Positions 1 through 8,497 of a stretch of 64,000 nt of DNA are shown here, in pieces; position 1 is the stretch's first letter; every line of letters begins with the position of its first letter. The translations under genes were made by a program, and so were the position numbers. Source of the DNA: Verticiella sediminum (GTDB lineage Bacteria; Pseudomonadota; Gammaproteobacteria; Burkholderiales; Burkholderiaceae_B); the NCBI RefSeq assembly GCF_007558815.1, contig NZ_VLTJ01000029.1, positions 310,001-374,000 of the forward strand, given 5' to 3'. The notes below the pieces were generated by a model. It saw nothing but the letters and a program-made list of their open reading frames with translations. It was not told where the DNA came from and ran no database searches.

Positions 1-524
1 CGCGGCCGCAGGTCTCGATGGTCTGGTCGATGCGCCGCAGCGAGGCCGACACCCTGCTGGCGCTGCCGGCCGAGGAGGCCAATGCCCGGCTGGGCCTGCT
101 GCTCGCCGAAGCCACCGGCCAGCAGTTGGGCGCACTCACGCCGCGCTCGCGGCTGCTGGGTTTTCCGCTCGCGCTGCTGACCGCGCCGCGCGTCGCCGCG
201 CCCGGCGTGGCCCTGGTGGGCGACGCCGCGCATGTCGTGCATCCGCTTGCCGGCCAGGGCCTGAACCTCGGGCTGGGCGACGCCCATGCCCTGGCCGAGG
301 CCGTGGGCGCGCGCGAGCCGTTTCGCGGGCCGGGCGATGAACGGGTGCTGCGCCGCTACCAGCGCGCGCGCGCCGAGGCCGTCACGGCGATGCGCCTGGC
401 CACCGATGGCCTCTATCACCTCTACGACGCACCGCTGGGGCCGCTGCGGCGCGCCGGCATGGACCTGGTCGAGCGCCTGCCGTTCGCCAAGCGCCTGCTG
501 ATCCGCCGCGCCTCCCAGTTCTGA
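1..524 (+). CDS. UbiH/VisC-type FAD monooxygenase, C-terminal part
   Basis: The reading frame is open from the left window edge to a stop at 522-524, so only the last ~173 codons are present. The segment GDAAHVVHPLAGQGLNLG (about bases 219-275) is the second FAD-binding motif (GD...P..GQG.N) of class A flavin monooxygenases of the UbiH/UbiF/VisC family, which hydroxylate the ring of ubiquinone precursors or related aromatics. Upstream residues (QVSMVWS) match the beta-strand region of that family. The GTG-rich start region and the N-terminal GxGxxG are outside the window. The next gene, dsbC, begins 35 bp downstream on the same strand. Which ring position it hydroxylates cannot be told from this part. 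Confidence 0.85.
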   Translation, partial: RPQVSMVWSMRRSEADTLLALPAEEANARLGLLLAEATGQQLGALTPRSRLLGFPLALLTAPRVAAPGVALVGDAAHVVHPLAGQGLNLGLGDAHALAEAVGAREPFRGPGDERVLRRYQRARAEAVTAMRLATDGLYHLYDAPLGPLRRAGMDLVERLPFAKRLLIRRASQF

Positions 525-559
525 ACGCACCCGCGGCCGTGGGCCGCAAGGAACTCCGC

Positions 560-1288
560 ATGTTCGAATCCCTGTCCCGATACGCCGCCTGCAGCCTGCT
601 CGCCGCCGCGACCCTGATGGGCGCAGCCGCCGCCCACGCCGACACCGCCGCGAACGTGCGCGCGAAGTTCACGCAGATGTTTCCCAACGCCCCGGTCGAA
701 GCCGTCAACGACACGCCCTACGGCCTGTACGAAGTGGTGATCGGCGGCGACGAGCTGGTCTACACCGACGCGAACGTCAGCTATGTGCTGCAGGGCACGC
801 TGATCGACACGGCCAGCCGGCGCAACGTCACCGCCGAGCGCGTCGAACAGTTGTCGGCGGTCTCCTTCGACGAGCTGCCCATGCAGCTCGCCTTCAAGCA
901 GGTGCATGGCGACGGCAGCCGCCAGCTCGCGGTCTTCGAAGACCCGTACTGCGGCTACTGCAAGCAGTTCCGCAAGACCCTGGCCAACGTCGACGACATC
1001 ACCATCCACACCTTCATGTATCCCATGCTGACGCCGGACTCGCCCACCAAGGTGCGCAACGTCTGGTGCTCCGCCGACAAGGGCGCGACCTGGGACGCGT
1101 GGATGCTGCAGAACCAGGAGCCCGCCACGGCCGAATGCGACGCGCCCATCGACCAGATGCTCGAGCTGGGCCGCAAGCTGCGCGTGCGCGGCACGCCCAC
1201 CATCATCTTCGCCGACGGCTCGCGCGCGAGCGGCGCGCTGCCCGAGGCCATGCTGCTCGACCGGCTGAACACCGCCGACGCGCCCTGA
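560..1288 (+). CDS. dsbC: DsbC-type periplasmic thiol:disulfide isomerase
   Basis: 242 residues. An N-terminal signal peptide (SRYAACSLLAAATLMGAAAAHA) precedes an N-terminal dimerisation domain and a thioredoxin-fold catalytic domain with the CGYC active site at residues 131-134 and the cis-proline loop RGTPTI near residue 212. CGYC is the hallmark of DsbC, which reshuffles wrong disulfides in the periplasm and is kept reduced by DsbD. The ATG at 560 was chosen over an in-frame GTG at 539 because AAGGA at 548-552 lies seven bases before it and the signal peptide starts there. Size matches the family (about 235-240). DsbD is not in the window. Confidence 0.93.
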   Translation: MFESLSRYAACSLLAAATLMGAAAAHADTAANVRAKFTQMFPNAPVEAVNDTPYGLYEVVIGGDELVYTDANVSYVLQGTLIDTASRRNVTAERVEQLSAVSFDELPMQLAFKQVHGDGSRQLAVFEDPYCGYCKQFRKTLANVDDITIHTFMYPMLTPDSPTKVRNVWCSADKGATWDAWMLQNQEPATAECDAPIDQMLELGRKLRVRGTPTIIFADGSRASGALPEAMLLDRLNTADAP

Positions 1289-1385
1289 CCCGGCCCCTGG
1301 GCGGCCCTGCGGCCGGCCAGGCGGGCGACGAGAACACCCACACCGGCAAGGCGTTCCTTGCCGTCGACCGAGGAGATTTTCCAGC

Positions 1386-2006
1386 ATGATCAAGCTCTTC
1401 TACTCGCCCGCCTCGCCGTACGTGCGCAAGGTGATGGCCGTGGCGCACGAAGCCGGCTGCGCCGGCGACATCGAGTGCCTGCCCAGCGCGGCGCACCCCG
1501 TCAACCGGGACGCGCGCATTGCCGCCAGCAGCCCGCTCGCCAAGGTGCCGACCGCGGTCCTGGAGGACGGCCAGGTGCTGTTCGACAGCCGCGTCATCTG
1601 CGAGTACCTGGCCGAGCGCTACGGCAGCCCCGCGCTCTTTCCGAGCGGCGCCGCGCGCTGGGCCGTGCTGAGCCGCCAGGCGCTGGGCGACGGCCTGCTC
1701 GACGCCGCGCTGCTCGCGCGCTACGAGCGCGCGGCCCGTCCCGCCGAATTCCAGTGGCAGCCCTGGTACGACGGCCAGATCACCAAGGTGCAGGCCAGCG
1801 TCGACGCCATCGAGGCGATCGCCGCCGAATTGCCCACCAGCGCGCCGGACATCGGTGCGATCACCCTGGGCTGCGCCCTGGGCTACCTGGACTTCCGCTT
1901 CGCCGACCTGGACTGGCGCGCAGAGCACCCTCGCACCGCCGCCTGGTTCGCCGCCTTCGACGAACTGCCCGCGATGCGCGAGACGCGCCCGCGCGACGCG
2001 GGCTGA
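1386..2006 (+). CDS. Glutathione S-transferase family protein
   Basis: 206 residues. The N-terminal thioredoxin-like domain begins MIKLFYSPASPYVRKVMAVAHE, the form typical of bacterial GST-like proteins, with the likely catalytic Ser in SPASPYVRK. The segments ASSPLAKVPTAVLEDG and LFDSRVICEYLAERYG provide the cis-proline and glutathione gamma-glutamyl contacts. An all-helical C-terminal domain follows. AGGAGA just upstream (about 1370-1375) supports the ATG. The substrate cannot be predicted. The gene lies between dsbC (97 bp gap) and a stem-loop region before the two-component system. Confidence 0.85.
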   Translation: MIKLFYSPASPYVRKVMAVAHEAGCAGDIECLPSAAHPVNRDARIAASSPLAKVPTAVLEDGQVLFDSRVICEYLAERYGSPALFPSGAARWAVLSRQALGDGLLDAALLARYERAARPAEFQWQPWYDGQITKVQASVDAIEAIAAELPTSAPDIGAITLGCALGYLDFRFADLDWRAEHPRTAAWFAAFDELPAMRETRPRDAG

Positions 2007-2075
2007 GCGCGCAGCGCAGCCCCTGGCGAGACGAGGATTGCCGTCGAGAGCGCGGCAATCTTGGAGATTCTGTGA

Positions 2076-2108
2076 AACCCGGCTCCGCCGGGTTGCGGCG
2101 GCGGAGCC
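2076..2108 (+). promoter_or_regulatory. Two mutually exclusive stem-loops in the leader of the sensor kinase gene
   Basis: AACCCGGC (2076-2083) pairs perfectly with GCCGGGTT (2087-2094). The overlapping GGCTCCGCC (2081-2089) pairs perfectly with GGCGGAGCC (2100-2108). Only one of the two can form at a time. There is no T-tract after either, so this is not a classical terminator. It could end the upstream transcript or modulate translation of the kinase, whose ATG lies 41 bases further on. The function is inferred from pairing only. Confidence 0.45.
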
Positions 2109-2149
2109 GTGCGTGAAACACTTCGCCTTTGCCGTCGCCCCTACACGCC

Positions 2150-3574
2150 ATGCGCTTTGGCATCGCCTCCAAGCTCTTTCTCGCCATTCTCGCCACCTGC
2201 ATCGTGGTCGCCATCGCGATGGGGGTGGCCGTGCGCGCGAGCTTCGAGTCCGGTTTCGACAGCTATGTGCGCGAACGCGAGGCCCGGCGCGTCGAGGCGC
2301 TGAGCGGGGTCCTCGCCGACTACTACCAGGAGACCGGAAGCTGGCACGGCCTGCGCGAGCAGCCCCGCCGCTGGTGGCGCATGCTGCGCTCCATGCCAGA
2401 CCCCAACGCCGGTCCGCAGCATGCCGAGGCCAGGCCCGAGCATGGGCCGGGCAAGCCCCCTGCGCCACCGCCGCCGGCGCGCTTCGTGCCGCCGCCCTAC
2501 TATCTGGTGGACGTGGACGGTACGCCCGTCGCCGGCGTGCCCGACGAGCTCGACCTGAGCCAGGACACGCCGCGCTTTGCGATCGAGGTGGACGGGCGCA
2601 CGGTGGGCTGGCTGGTCACCATCCCGCGCGGCCAGGGCCCCAGCGCGCTCGACGAGCGCTTTCTTGCCGAACAGCTCAAGGCCACCTGGATCATCATCGG
2701 CCTGTCGGTGCTGCTCGCTGCCCTGGTGAGCGGCCTGCTGGCGCGCGGGCTGCTCGCCCCGCTGCGCCGCCTGGGCCGGGCCACGCACCGGCTGGCCGGC
2801 GGCGACTACGGCACGCGCGTGGAAGTCATGTCGCGCGACGAGCTGGGCCAGCTCGCGCGCGACTTCAATCACCTCGCCCTCACGCTCGAGAAGAACGAGC
2901 GGCTGCGGCGCGACATGGTGGCCGACGTCTCGCACGAACTGCGCACGCCGCTCGCCATCCTGCGCGGCGAACTCGAAGCCCTGCAGGACGGCGTGCGTTC
3001 GCTGACCCCGGCGTCGCTCGAGTCGCTGCAGGCTGAAGTGGCCACCCTCAACAAGCTGATCGACGACCTGTACGAGCTCTCCCTCGCCGACGTGGGCGCC
3101 ATGCGCTATCGCATGACCGACGTGGACGTGGCCGGCCTGCTGCGCGCGGCCTGCGGGCCGTATCGCGAACGCCTGGCCGCGCGCGGGCTGACCCTGGACA
3201 CCCGGTTGCCGGCCAGCACGCCGCCCATGCGCGGCGATCCGCAACGCCTCACCCAGTTGTTCAACAACCTGCTCGAGAACGCCCTGCGCTATACCGACCC
3301 CGGCGGCGAAGTCCGCGTGCGCGTCGAAGCCGACGCCGGGCTCACGGTGTGCGTCGAAGACTCGCCCCCCGGCGTGCCGCGGGAACTGCTGCCGCGCATG
3401 TTCGAGCGCATGTTCCGCGTGGACCCTTCGCGCAGCCGGGAGAGCGGCGGCGCCGGCCTGGGGCTGGCGATCGCCGCGCGCATCGTCGAAGCCCACGAGG
3501 GCACGATCCATGCGGAACCCTCCCCGCTGGGCGGGGTCCGGATCGTGATCCGCTTTCCGCGTTCGGCGCTCTAG
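2150..3574 (+). CDS. BaeS-like envelope-stress sensor histidine kinase
   Basis: 474 residues. TM1 (about residues 7-29), a periplasmic sensor region rich in Pro and Arg (30-180), TM2 (about 180-205), a HAMP linker, a HisKA domain with phospho-acceptor His262 in [10 protein letters not shown], and an HATPase domain (N box [11 protein letters not shown], then GxGLGLAI). The order and the sequence around the transmembrane segments resemble BaeS/CpxA. ATG 2150 was chosen because the first transmembrane helix follows at once; an upstream in-frame TTG adds only a short unrelated stretch. The response regulator gene follows 49 bp later and a Spy-like gene and an efflux pump after that, as expected for a Bae-type system. 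Confidence 0.88.
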   Translation: MRFGIASKLFLAILATCIVVAIAMGVAVRASFESGFDSYVREREARRVEALSGVLADYYQETGSWHGLREQPRRWWRMLRSMPDPNAGPQHAEARPEHGPGKPPAPPPPARFVPPPYYLVDVDGTPVAGVPDELDLSQDTPRFAIEVDGRTVGWLVTIPRGQGPSALDERFLAEQLKATWIIIGLSVLLAALVSGLLARGLLAPLRRLGRATHRLAGGDYGTRVEVMSRDELGQLARDFNHLALTLEKNERLRRDMVADVSHELRTPLAILRGELEALQDGVRSLTPASLESLQAEVATLNKLIDDLYELSLADVGAMRYRMTDVDVAGLLRAACGPYRERLAARGLTLDTRLPASTPPMRGDPQRLTQLFNNLLENALRYTDPGGEVRVRVEADAGLTVCVEDSPPGVPRELLPRMFERMFRVDPSRSRESGGAGLGLAIAARIVEAHEGTIHAEPSPLGGVRIVIRFPRSAL

Positions 3575-3623
3575 GCCTGTCGACCGGCCCAGCCGCAGCG
3601 CGCCACGCGTTCGAGGAATCTCC

Positions 3624-4295
3624 ATGCCGACCATCTGCATCGTCGAAGACGAGCCCAAACTCGCCGCCCTGCTGACCGACTATCTCAAGGCCGCGGGCTA
3701 CGACACCTTCACCATCGGCGACGGCAATGCCGCCGTGCCGGCCATCCGCGAGCGCCAGCCGGACCTGGTCGTGCTCGACCTCATGCTGCCCGGCCGCGAC
3801 GGCCTGGACATCTGCCGCGAGCTGCGCCAGCAAGGCACGCTGCCCATCGTCATGCTCACCGCGCGGGTCGAGGAAATCGACCGCCTGCTCGGCCTGGAGC
3901 TGGGCGCCGACGACTACATCTGCAAGCCGTTCAGCCCGCGTGAAGTCGTGGCACGCATCAAGGCGGTGCTTCGGCGCGCGGGCAATGCCCCCGCCGCCAA
4001 CGCCACGCAGACGGGGGCATTGCGGATCGACGGCGGCGCGCACCGCGCCTGGCTGGACGGCCACGAACTGGAGCTCACGCCGGTGGAATTCCGGCTGCTG
4101 CGCACCCTGGCCGGCGCGCCCGGCCAGATCTTCTCGCGCGACCAGTTGCTCGATCACCTGTACGACGATCACCGCGTCGTCACCGACCGCACGGTCGACA
4201 GCCACGTCAAGAACCTGCGCCGCAAGCTCGAGGCCGTGCGCGAAGGCGACACCATCCGCTCGATCTACGGCGTGGGCTACCGGCTCGACCTATGA
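3624..4295 (+). CDS. BaeR-like OmpR-family response regulator
   Basis: 223 residues. Receiver domain with the acidic pair after IVEDEP, phospho-acceptor Asp52 in [12 protein letters not shown], and conserved Lys101 in [10 protein letters not shown]. The C-terminal winged-helix (about residues 130-223) carries [33 protein letters not shown] and the terminal GVGYRLD of the OmpR/PhoB class. It pairs with the kinase just upstream. A likely target is the Spy-like gene downstream, whose leader has two adjacent 11-bp direct repeats (4316-4337), the usual footprint of two tandem OmpR-type monomers. Confidence 0.9.
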   Translation: MPTICIVEDEPKLAALLTDYLKAAGYDTFTIGDGNAAVPAIRERQPDLVVLDLMLPGRDGLDICRELRQQGTLPIVMLTARVEEIDRLLGLELGADDYICKPFSPREVVARIKAVLRRAGNAPAANATQTGALRIDGGAHRAWLDGHELELTPVEFRLLRTLAGAPGQIFSRDQLLDHLYDDHRVVTDRTVDSHVKNLRRKLEAVREGDTIRSIYGVGYRLDL

Positions 4296-4315
4296 GCGCC
4301 CCGGCCGGGCGTGTC

Positions 4316-4337
4316 TTCACACTTTCTTCGCATTTCC
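4316..4337 (+). promoter_or_regulatory. Tandem 11-bp direct repeats, candidate response-regulator box
   Basis: TTCACACTTTC (4316-4326) is followed directly by TTCGCATTTCC (4327-4337). An 11-bp repeat period in the same orientation is how OmpR/PhoB-family dimers bind. The site lies about 90 bp before the Spy-like gene and just after the regulator gene. That the BaeR-like protein binds it is inference. Confidence 0.5.
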
Positions 4338-4425
4338 CCCCCAATCGCTGCAAGTTCGGAACGTAATCTGTCCATATCGGCCCAAACGACAGGCCGCTTG
4401 CACAGAAACCCACGGAGGTTGCCCC

Positions 4426-5046
4426 ATGAAGACTCGTCACCATCTTGCCCGCCTTGCCCTGGTCGCCGGCGTCGTCGGCGCAGTCAGCGCCCCGGTGTTC
4501 GCCCAGCCCACCGCCACCCTGAACGAAGCGGGCACGCCGGCGGCCAGCGCCGAACGGCCGGACGGCCCGCGCCATGGCAAGCCGGCGCCCGGACGCCATG
4601 GCGAAGGCCCGCGCGGCCATCACCGCGGCGACGGCCCGGCGCCTTTCGCCGGCCCGCAAATGCTGCGCGGCGTCAACCTCACCGAGGCACAGCGCGACCA
4701 GATTTTCTCGATCCGCCACGCCGCCATGCCGGATGCGCGCAACGCCATGAAGGAAGTCGCGGCGGCCAAGCGCGAGCTGCGCGAACTGACGCGCGCCGGC
4801 GCCTTCGACGAAGCCAAGGCCCAGAGCGCGGCCGAACGCGAAGGCACGGCGCTCGCCAAGCTCTCGCTGCTGCGCGCCAAGACCGAGAGCCAGATCCACG
4901 CCGTGCTCACGCCCGAGCAGCAGAAGACGCTGGCCGAGCGCCGCGAAAAGGCCAAGGAGCGCTGGGAGCAGCGCCGCGAACAGCGCGCCGAAGGTCGGAG
5001 CCAGCGTGCGCCGGCGCCCGCAGCCGCACCCGCCCCCGGCGCGTGA
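4426..5046 (+). CDS. Spy/CpxP-family periplasmic chaperone (LTxxQ protein)
   Basis: 206 residues. A signal peptide (residues 1 to about 26, ending PVFAQ) precedes a low-complexity His/Gly/Pro/Arg segment (about 40-75), then a helical domain with two LTxxQ motifs (LTEAQ near residue 85, LTPEQ near 161) that define the Spy/CpxP family, and a charged, Ala/Pro-rich tail. Spy and CpxP are cradle-shaped periplasmic chaperones induced by Bae/Cpx signalling. GGAGG at 4414-4418 fixes the ATG at 4426. The His-rich segment could bind metal. It lies directly downstream of the two-component genes and ends before a strong terminator. Confidence 0.88.
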   Translation: MKTRHHLARLALVAGVVGAVSAPVFAQPTATLNEAGTPAASAERPDGPRHGKPAPGRHGEGPRGHHRGDGPAPFAGPQMLRGVNLTEAQRDQIFSIRHAAMPDARNAMKEVAAAKRELRELTRAGAFDEAKAQSAAEREGTALAKLSLLRAKTESQIHAVLTPEQQKTLAERREKAKERWEQRREQRAEGRSQRAPAPAAAPAPGA

Positions 5047-5127
5047 TGGCCAAGGCCGGCGCAGGCACGATCGAGTTCGCGCCGGCTCTGCCGCAGCCCG
5101 GCTATAGTGCTGCGGTGCCAGCACCAC

Positions 5128-5158
5128 GGGGCGGCGGGGTTGTTCCCGCCGCCCCTTT
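5128..5158 (+). terminator. Rho-independent terminator between spy-like gene and macA
   Basis: GGGGCGGCGGG (5128-5138) pairs with CCCGCCGCCCC (5145-5155) across a six-base loop and is followed by TTT and a T-rich run (to about 5170). This is the clearest intrinsic terminator in the window. macA starts only 25 bases after it, and a TATAGT box sits upstream at 5103-5108, so it may also act as an attenuator for the efflux operon. Confidence 0.8.
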
Positions 5159-5182
5159 CCTTCGTTTTCAGACCAGCCGAGC

Positions 5183-6403
5183 ATGAAGCCCAAGAAGAAT
5201 CGGGTCCTACGTTATGTAGCCGCCATCCTGATCGTGATCGCCGCGGCGGTGGCCATCAAGCTCCTCTTCTTCCCGGCCAGCCCCCCGCCGGCGCCGGCCA
5301 CGGCCGAAGCCACCCGCGGCGATATAGAGAACTCGGTGCTGGCCACCGGCACGATCGAGGCGCTCCGGCTGGTGAGCGTGGGCGCCCAGGTGTCCGGCCA
5401 GTTGAGATCGCTCAAGGTCGAGCTGGGCGACGTGGTCAAGGAAGGCGACCTGCTCGCGGAGATCGACTCCCTGACGCAGCAGAACAGCGTGCGCAACACG
5501 CAGGCCGCGCTCGCCACCAAGCGCGCGCAGCGCCAGGCCCAGGTGGCCGCGCTCAAGCAGGCCGAGCTCACGTTCAAGCGGCAGAAGCAGTTGCTCTCCA
5601 TCGACGCCGCCTCGCGCCAGGACTACGAGGCCGCGGAAGCCTCGCTGGCCACCATCCGCGCGCAGATCGCCGCGCTGGACGCCGAGATCACCCAGGCCGA
5701 CATCGCCGTCGACACCGCCAAGGTCAACCTGGGCTACACGCAGATCCTCGCCCCCATGGACGGCACCGTGGTCGCCATGATCGCGCAGGAAGGGCAGACG
5801 CTGAACGCCAACCAGAGCGCACCCACCATCCTGAAGCTGGCCAAGCTCGACACCCTCACCGTCAAGGCCCAGATCTCCGAAGGCGACGTGGTGCGCGTCA
5901 AGCCCGGCCAGGAGGTGTACTTCACCATCCTCGGCGACCCGGACAAGCGCTACTACGCCAGGCTGCGCTCGGTCGAGCCGGCGCCCGAATCGATCGCCGA
6001 CGCCAGCACCACAGGCAGCGGCTCGTCCTCGTCGAGCTCCAGCAGCAGCTCGGCGATCTACTACAACGGCGTGTTCGACGTCGACAACCCCGACGGCGTG
6101 CTGCGCATCTCGATGACGGCGCAGGTGCATATCGTCCTCAACAGCGCCAAGGATGCCGTGCTGGTGCCCTCGGCGGCGATCCGCCAGCCGGCCGAAGGCG
6201 GGCGCGGCCGCGTGGTGCGCGTGATGGCCGCCGACGGCACGATCGAGACCCGGCCGGTGAAGATCGGCATCGACAACAACGTGACGGCCCAGGTGCTCTC
6301 CGGCGTGGAGCCGGGCGAGCGCGTGATCGTCGGAGCGGGCAGCGCCACGCGTCCGGCAGGCGCCCCGGGCCAGCCACGCAACATGCCGCGCATGAGGCTG
6401 TGA
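5183..6403 (+). CDS. macA: MacA-type periplasmic adaptor of tripartite efflux pump
   Basis: 406 residues. One N-terminal transmembrane anchor (about residues 10-30), then the barrel-sandwich segments [20 protein letters not shown] and [18 protein letters not shown], flanking a coiled-coil hairpin (about 90-175) rich in Gln, Ala and Lys. This is the membrane-fusion fold of MacA, which links the MacB ATPase-permease to an outer-membrane channel. A run of about ten serines (around residues 281-290) lies in the beta-barrel part and is unusual. The gene ends at 6403 against macB, and a NodT-type channel follows, making a complete pump operon. Confidence 0.92.
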   Translation: MKPKKNRVLRYVAAILIVIAAAVAIKLLFFPASPPPAPATAEATRGDIENSVLATGTIEALRLVSVGAQVSGQLRSLKVELGDVVKEGDLLAEIDSLTQQNSVRNTQAALATKRAQRQAQVAALKQAELTFKRQKQLLSIDAASRQDYEAAEASLATIRAQIAALDAEITQADIAVDTAKVNLGYTQILAPMDGTVVAMIAQEGQTLNANQSAPTILKLAKLDTLTVKAQISEGDVVRVKPGQEVYFTILGDPDKRYYARLRSVEPAPESIADASTTGSGSSSSSSSSSSAIYYNGVFDVDNPDGVLRISMTAQVHIVLNSAKDAVLVPSAAIRQPAEGGRGRVVRVMAADGTIETRPVKIGIDNNVTAQVLSGVEPGERVIVGAGSATRPAGAPGQPRNMPRMRL

Positions 6404-6405
6404 CC

Positions 6406-8364
6406 GTGACCCAGCCGCTACTCGAACTGCGCGGCGTACGCCGCGAGTTTCCCGCGGGCGAGGAGACCGTCGCCGTCCTGAAGGACATCGACCTCACCAT
6501 CGAGGCCGGCGAGATGGTCGCCATCGTCGGGGCGTCGGGCTCGGGCAAGTCCACGCTCATGAACGTCCTGGGCTGTCTGGACCGCCCCAGCGCCGGCGTC
6601 TACAAGGTCGCCGGGCGCGAGACCGGCCGGCTCGCCCCCGACGAACTGGCGCAACTGCGCCGCGAGCATTTCGGCTTCATCTTCCAGCGCTACCACCTGC
6701 TGTCGGACCTCACTGCGACCGGCAACGTCGAGGTGCCGGCGATCTATGCCGGCACCGACGCCGACGCGCGCGACGAACGCGCCCAGCAGTTGCTCACCCG
6801 CCTGGGCCTGGCCGAGCGCGTGGACTACCGGCCCGGCCAGCTCTCCGGCGGCCAGCAGCAGCGCGTGAGCATCGCGCGCGCCCTCATGAACGGCGGCGAG
6901 GTGATCCTCGCCGACGAACCCACCGGCGCGCTCGACACGCAGAGCGGGCACGAGGTGATGAACATCCTCAAGGAGCTGCACGCCGAGGGCCACACCATCA
7001 TCATCGTCACCCACGACATGAAGGTGGCCGAGAACGCGCAGCGCATCATCGAGATCAGCGACGGCAGCATCATCGGCGACCGGCGCAGCGACGCGACGCC
7101 GATCGCCCGCACGCGCCGGCGCGAAACCGGCATGAAGCGCGGCAACGCCTTCTCGGCCGGCCTGGGCCGCGTGGGCGAGGCCTTTCGCATGGCGCTGATC
7201 GCGATGGCCGCGCACCGGCTGCGCACCTTTCTCACCATGCTCGGCATCATCATCGGCATCGCCTCCGTCGTGTCGGTGGTGGCGCTGGGCACCGGCTCCA
7301 GCGAGCAGATCCTGCAGCGCATCAGCGCGATGGGCACGAACACGCTGGACATCATGTCCGGGCGCGGCTTCGGCGACGAGCGCTCGGCCCGCGTGCAGAC
7401 ACTGATCCCGGGAGACGCCGACGCGCTCGCGCAGCAGTCCTACGTCGACAGCGTCACGCCCAACGTCAGCAGCAACGCCAGCCTGCGCTATCGCAACGTC
7501 TCGGCCAACGGCAACATCAACGGCGTGGGCGCGGCATTCTTCCGCGTGCGCGGCTACACCATCGCCGACGGCCAGGCCTTCGACGAGGCCGCGGTGCGCC
7601 GCCAGGCGCAGGACGTGGTGATCGACCCGAACACCCGCGACACGCTCTTCGCCCCGGGCATCGACCCGGTCGGCCAGGTGATCTTCCTCGGCACCTTCCC
7701 GGCCCGCGTCATCGGCGTGACCGAGCCGGTACAGAGCGCCTTCGGCAACAGCGACGCGCTGAACGTCTGGCTGCCCTACACCACGGTGATGTACCGCATC
7801 CTCGGCCAGGCGCATCTGCGCAGCATCACCGTGCGCGTGGACGATGCGGTGCCCAGCGCCATGGCCGAGGCCAACGTCACCGAGCTGCTCACGCGGCGCC
7901 ACGGCACGCAGGATTTCTTCATCATCAACACCGACTCGGTGCGCCAGACCATCGAGAGCACCACCGCCACCATGACGCTGCTGATCTCGGCCATCGCCCT
8001 GATCTCACTGGTGGTCGGCGGCATCGGCGTGATGAACATCATGCTGGTGTCGGTCACCGAGCGCACGCGCGAGATCGGCGTGCGCATGGCGGTGGGCGCG
8101 CGCCAGAGCGACATCATGACCCAGTTCCTGATCGAGGCCGTCCTGGTCTGCCTGCTCGGCGGCGTGCTCGGCATCCTGGTCGCGCTCGGCCTGGGCGAGC
8201 TGATCACCCGCCTGAGCGGCCCGGACGGCTTCTCCATGGTGTACTCGACCTCCTCGATGGTGCTCGCCTTCGCCTGCTCGACGCTGATCGGCGTGGTCTT
8301 CGGCTTCCTGCCGGCGCGCAACGCGGCGCGCCTGGACCCGGTCGACGCACTTGCCCGGGACTGA
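6406..8364 (+). CDS. macB: MacB-type ABC ATPase-permease of tripartite efflux pump
   Basis: 652 residues, matching MacB (about 650). The N-terminal ATPase has Walker A GASGSGKS (42-49), signature LSGGQQQR (from 146) and Walker [10 protein letters not shown] (from 166). The membrane half has one transmembrane helix after the ATPase ([18 protein letters not shown]), a large periplasmic MacB core, and three C-terminal helices beginning near [23 protein letters not shown]. The GTG at 6406 was preferred, with GAGG at 6394-6397 eight bases upstream; GTG 6400 overlapping the macA stop is the alternative. It exports macrolides, peptides or haem precursors in relatives; the substrate here is unknown. 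Confidence 0.92.
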   Translation: MTQPLLELRGVRREFPAGEETVAVLKDIDLTIEAGEMVAIVGASGSGKSTLMNVLGCLDRPSAGVYKVAGRETGRLAPDELAQLRREHFGFIFQRYHLLSDLTATGNVEVPAIYAGTDADARDERAQQLLTRLGLAERVDYRPGQLSGGQQQRVSIARALMNGGEVILADEPTGALDTQSGHEVMNILKELHAEGHTIIIVTHDMKVAENAQRIIEISDGSIIGDRRSDATPIARTRRRETGMKRGNAFSAGLGRVGEAFRMALIAMAAHRLRTFLTMLGIIIGIASVVSVVALGTGSSEQILQRISAMGTNTLDIMSGRGFGDERSARVQTLIPGDADALAQQSYVDSVTPNVSSNASLRYRNVSANGNINGVGAAFFRVRGYTIADGQAFDEAAVRRQAQDVVIDPNTRDTLFAPGIDPVGQVIFLGTFPARVIGVTEPVQSAFGNSDALNVWLPYTTVMYRILGQAHLRSITVRVDDAVPSAMAEANVTELLTRRHGTQDFFIINTDSVRQTIESTTATMTLLISAIALISLVVGGIGVMNIMLVSVTERTREIGVRMAVGARQSDIMTQFLIEAVLVCLLGGVLGILVALGLGELITRLSGPDGFSMVYSTSSMVLAFACSTLIGVVFGFLPARNAARLDPVDALARD

Positions 8365-8497
8365 CCGCATGGCGCACACCGCAACCCGCCGCCGCGTCCT
8401 GGCCGGGCCGGCGTGCCCGGCTCCCGCGCCGACCGCCAGGCCGGCGCCCACCTTGCCGCCCGGCCTGCGCGCGCAGGCCCGCTCCCGAGAATTCCGC

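Noticed and set aside
422-1393. 323-codon minus-strand frame across dsbC
   Set aside because: Shadow of dsbC; no family features, and the plus strand encodes a clear DsbC with signal peptide and CGYC.
4296-4312. Short CCGGCCGG hairpin after the response regulator gene
   Set aside because: Too short and without a T-tract to call a terminator.
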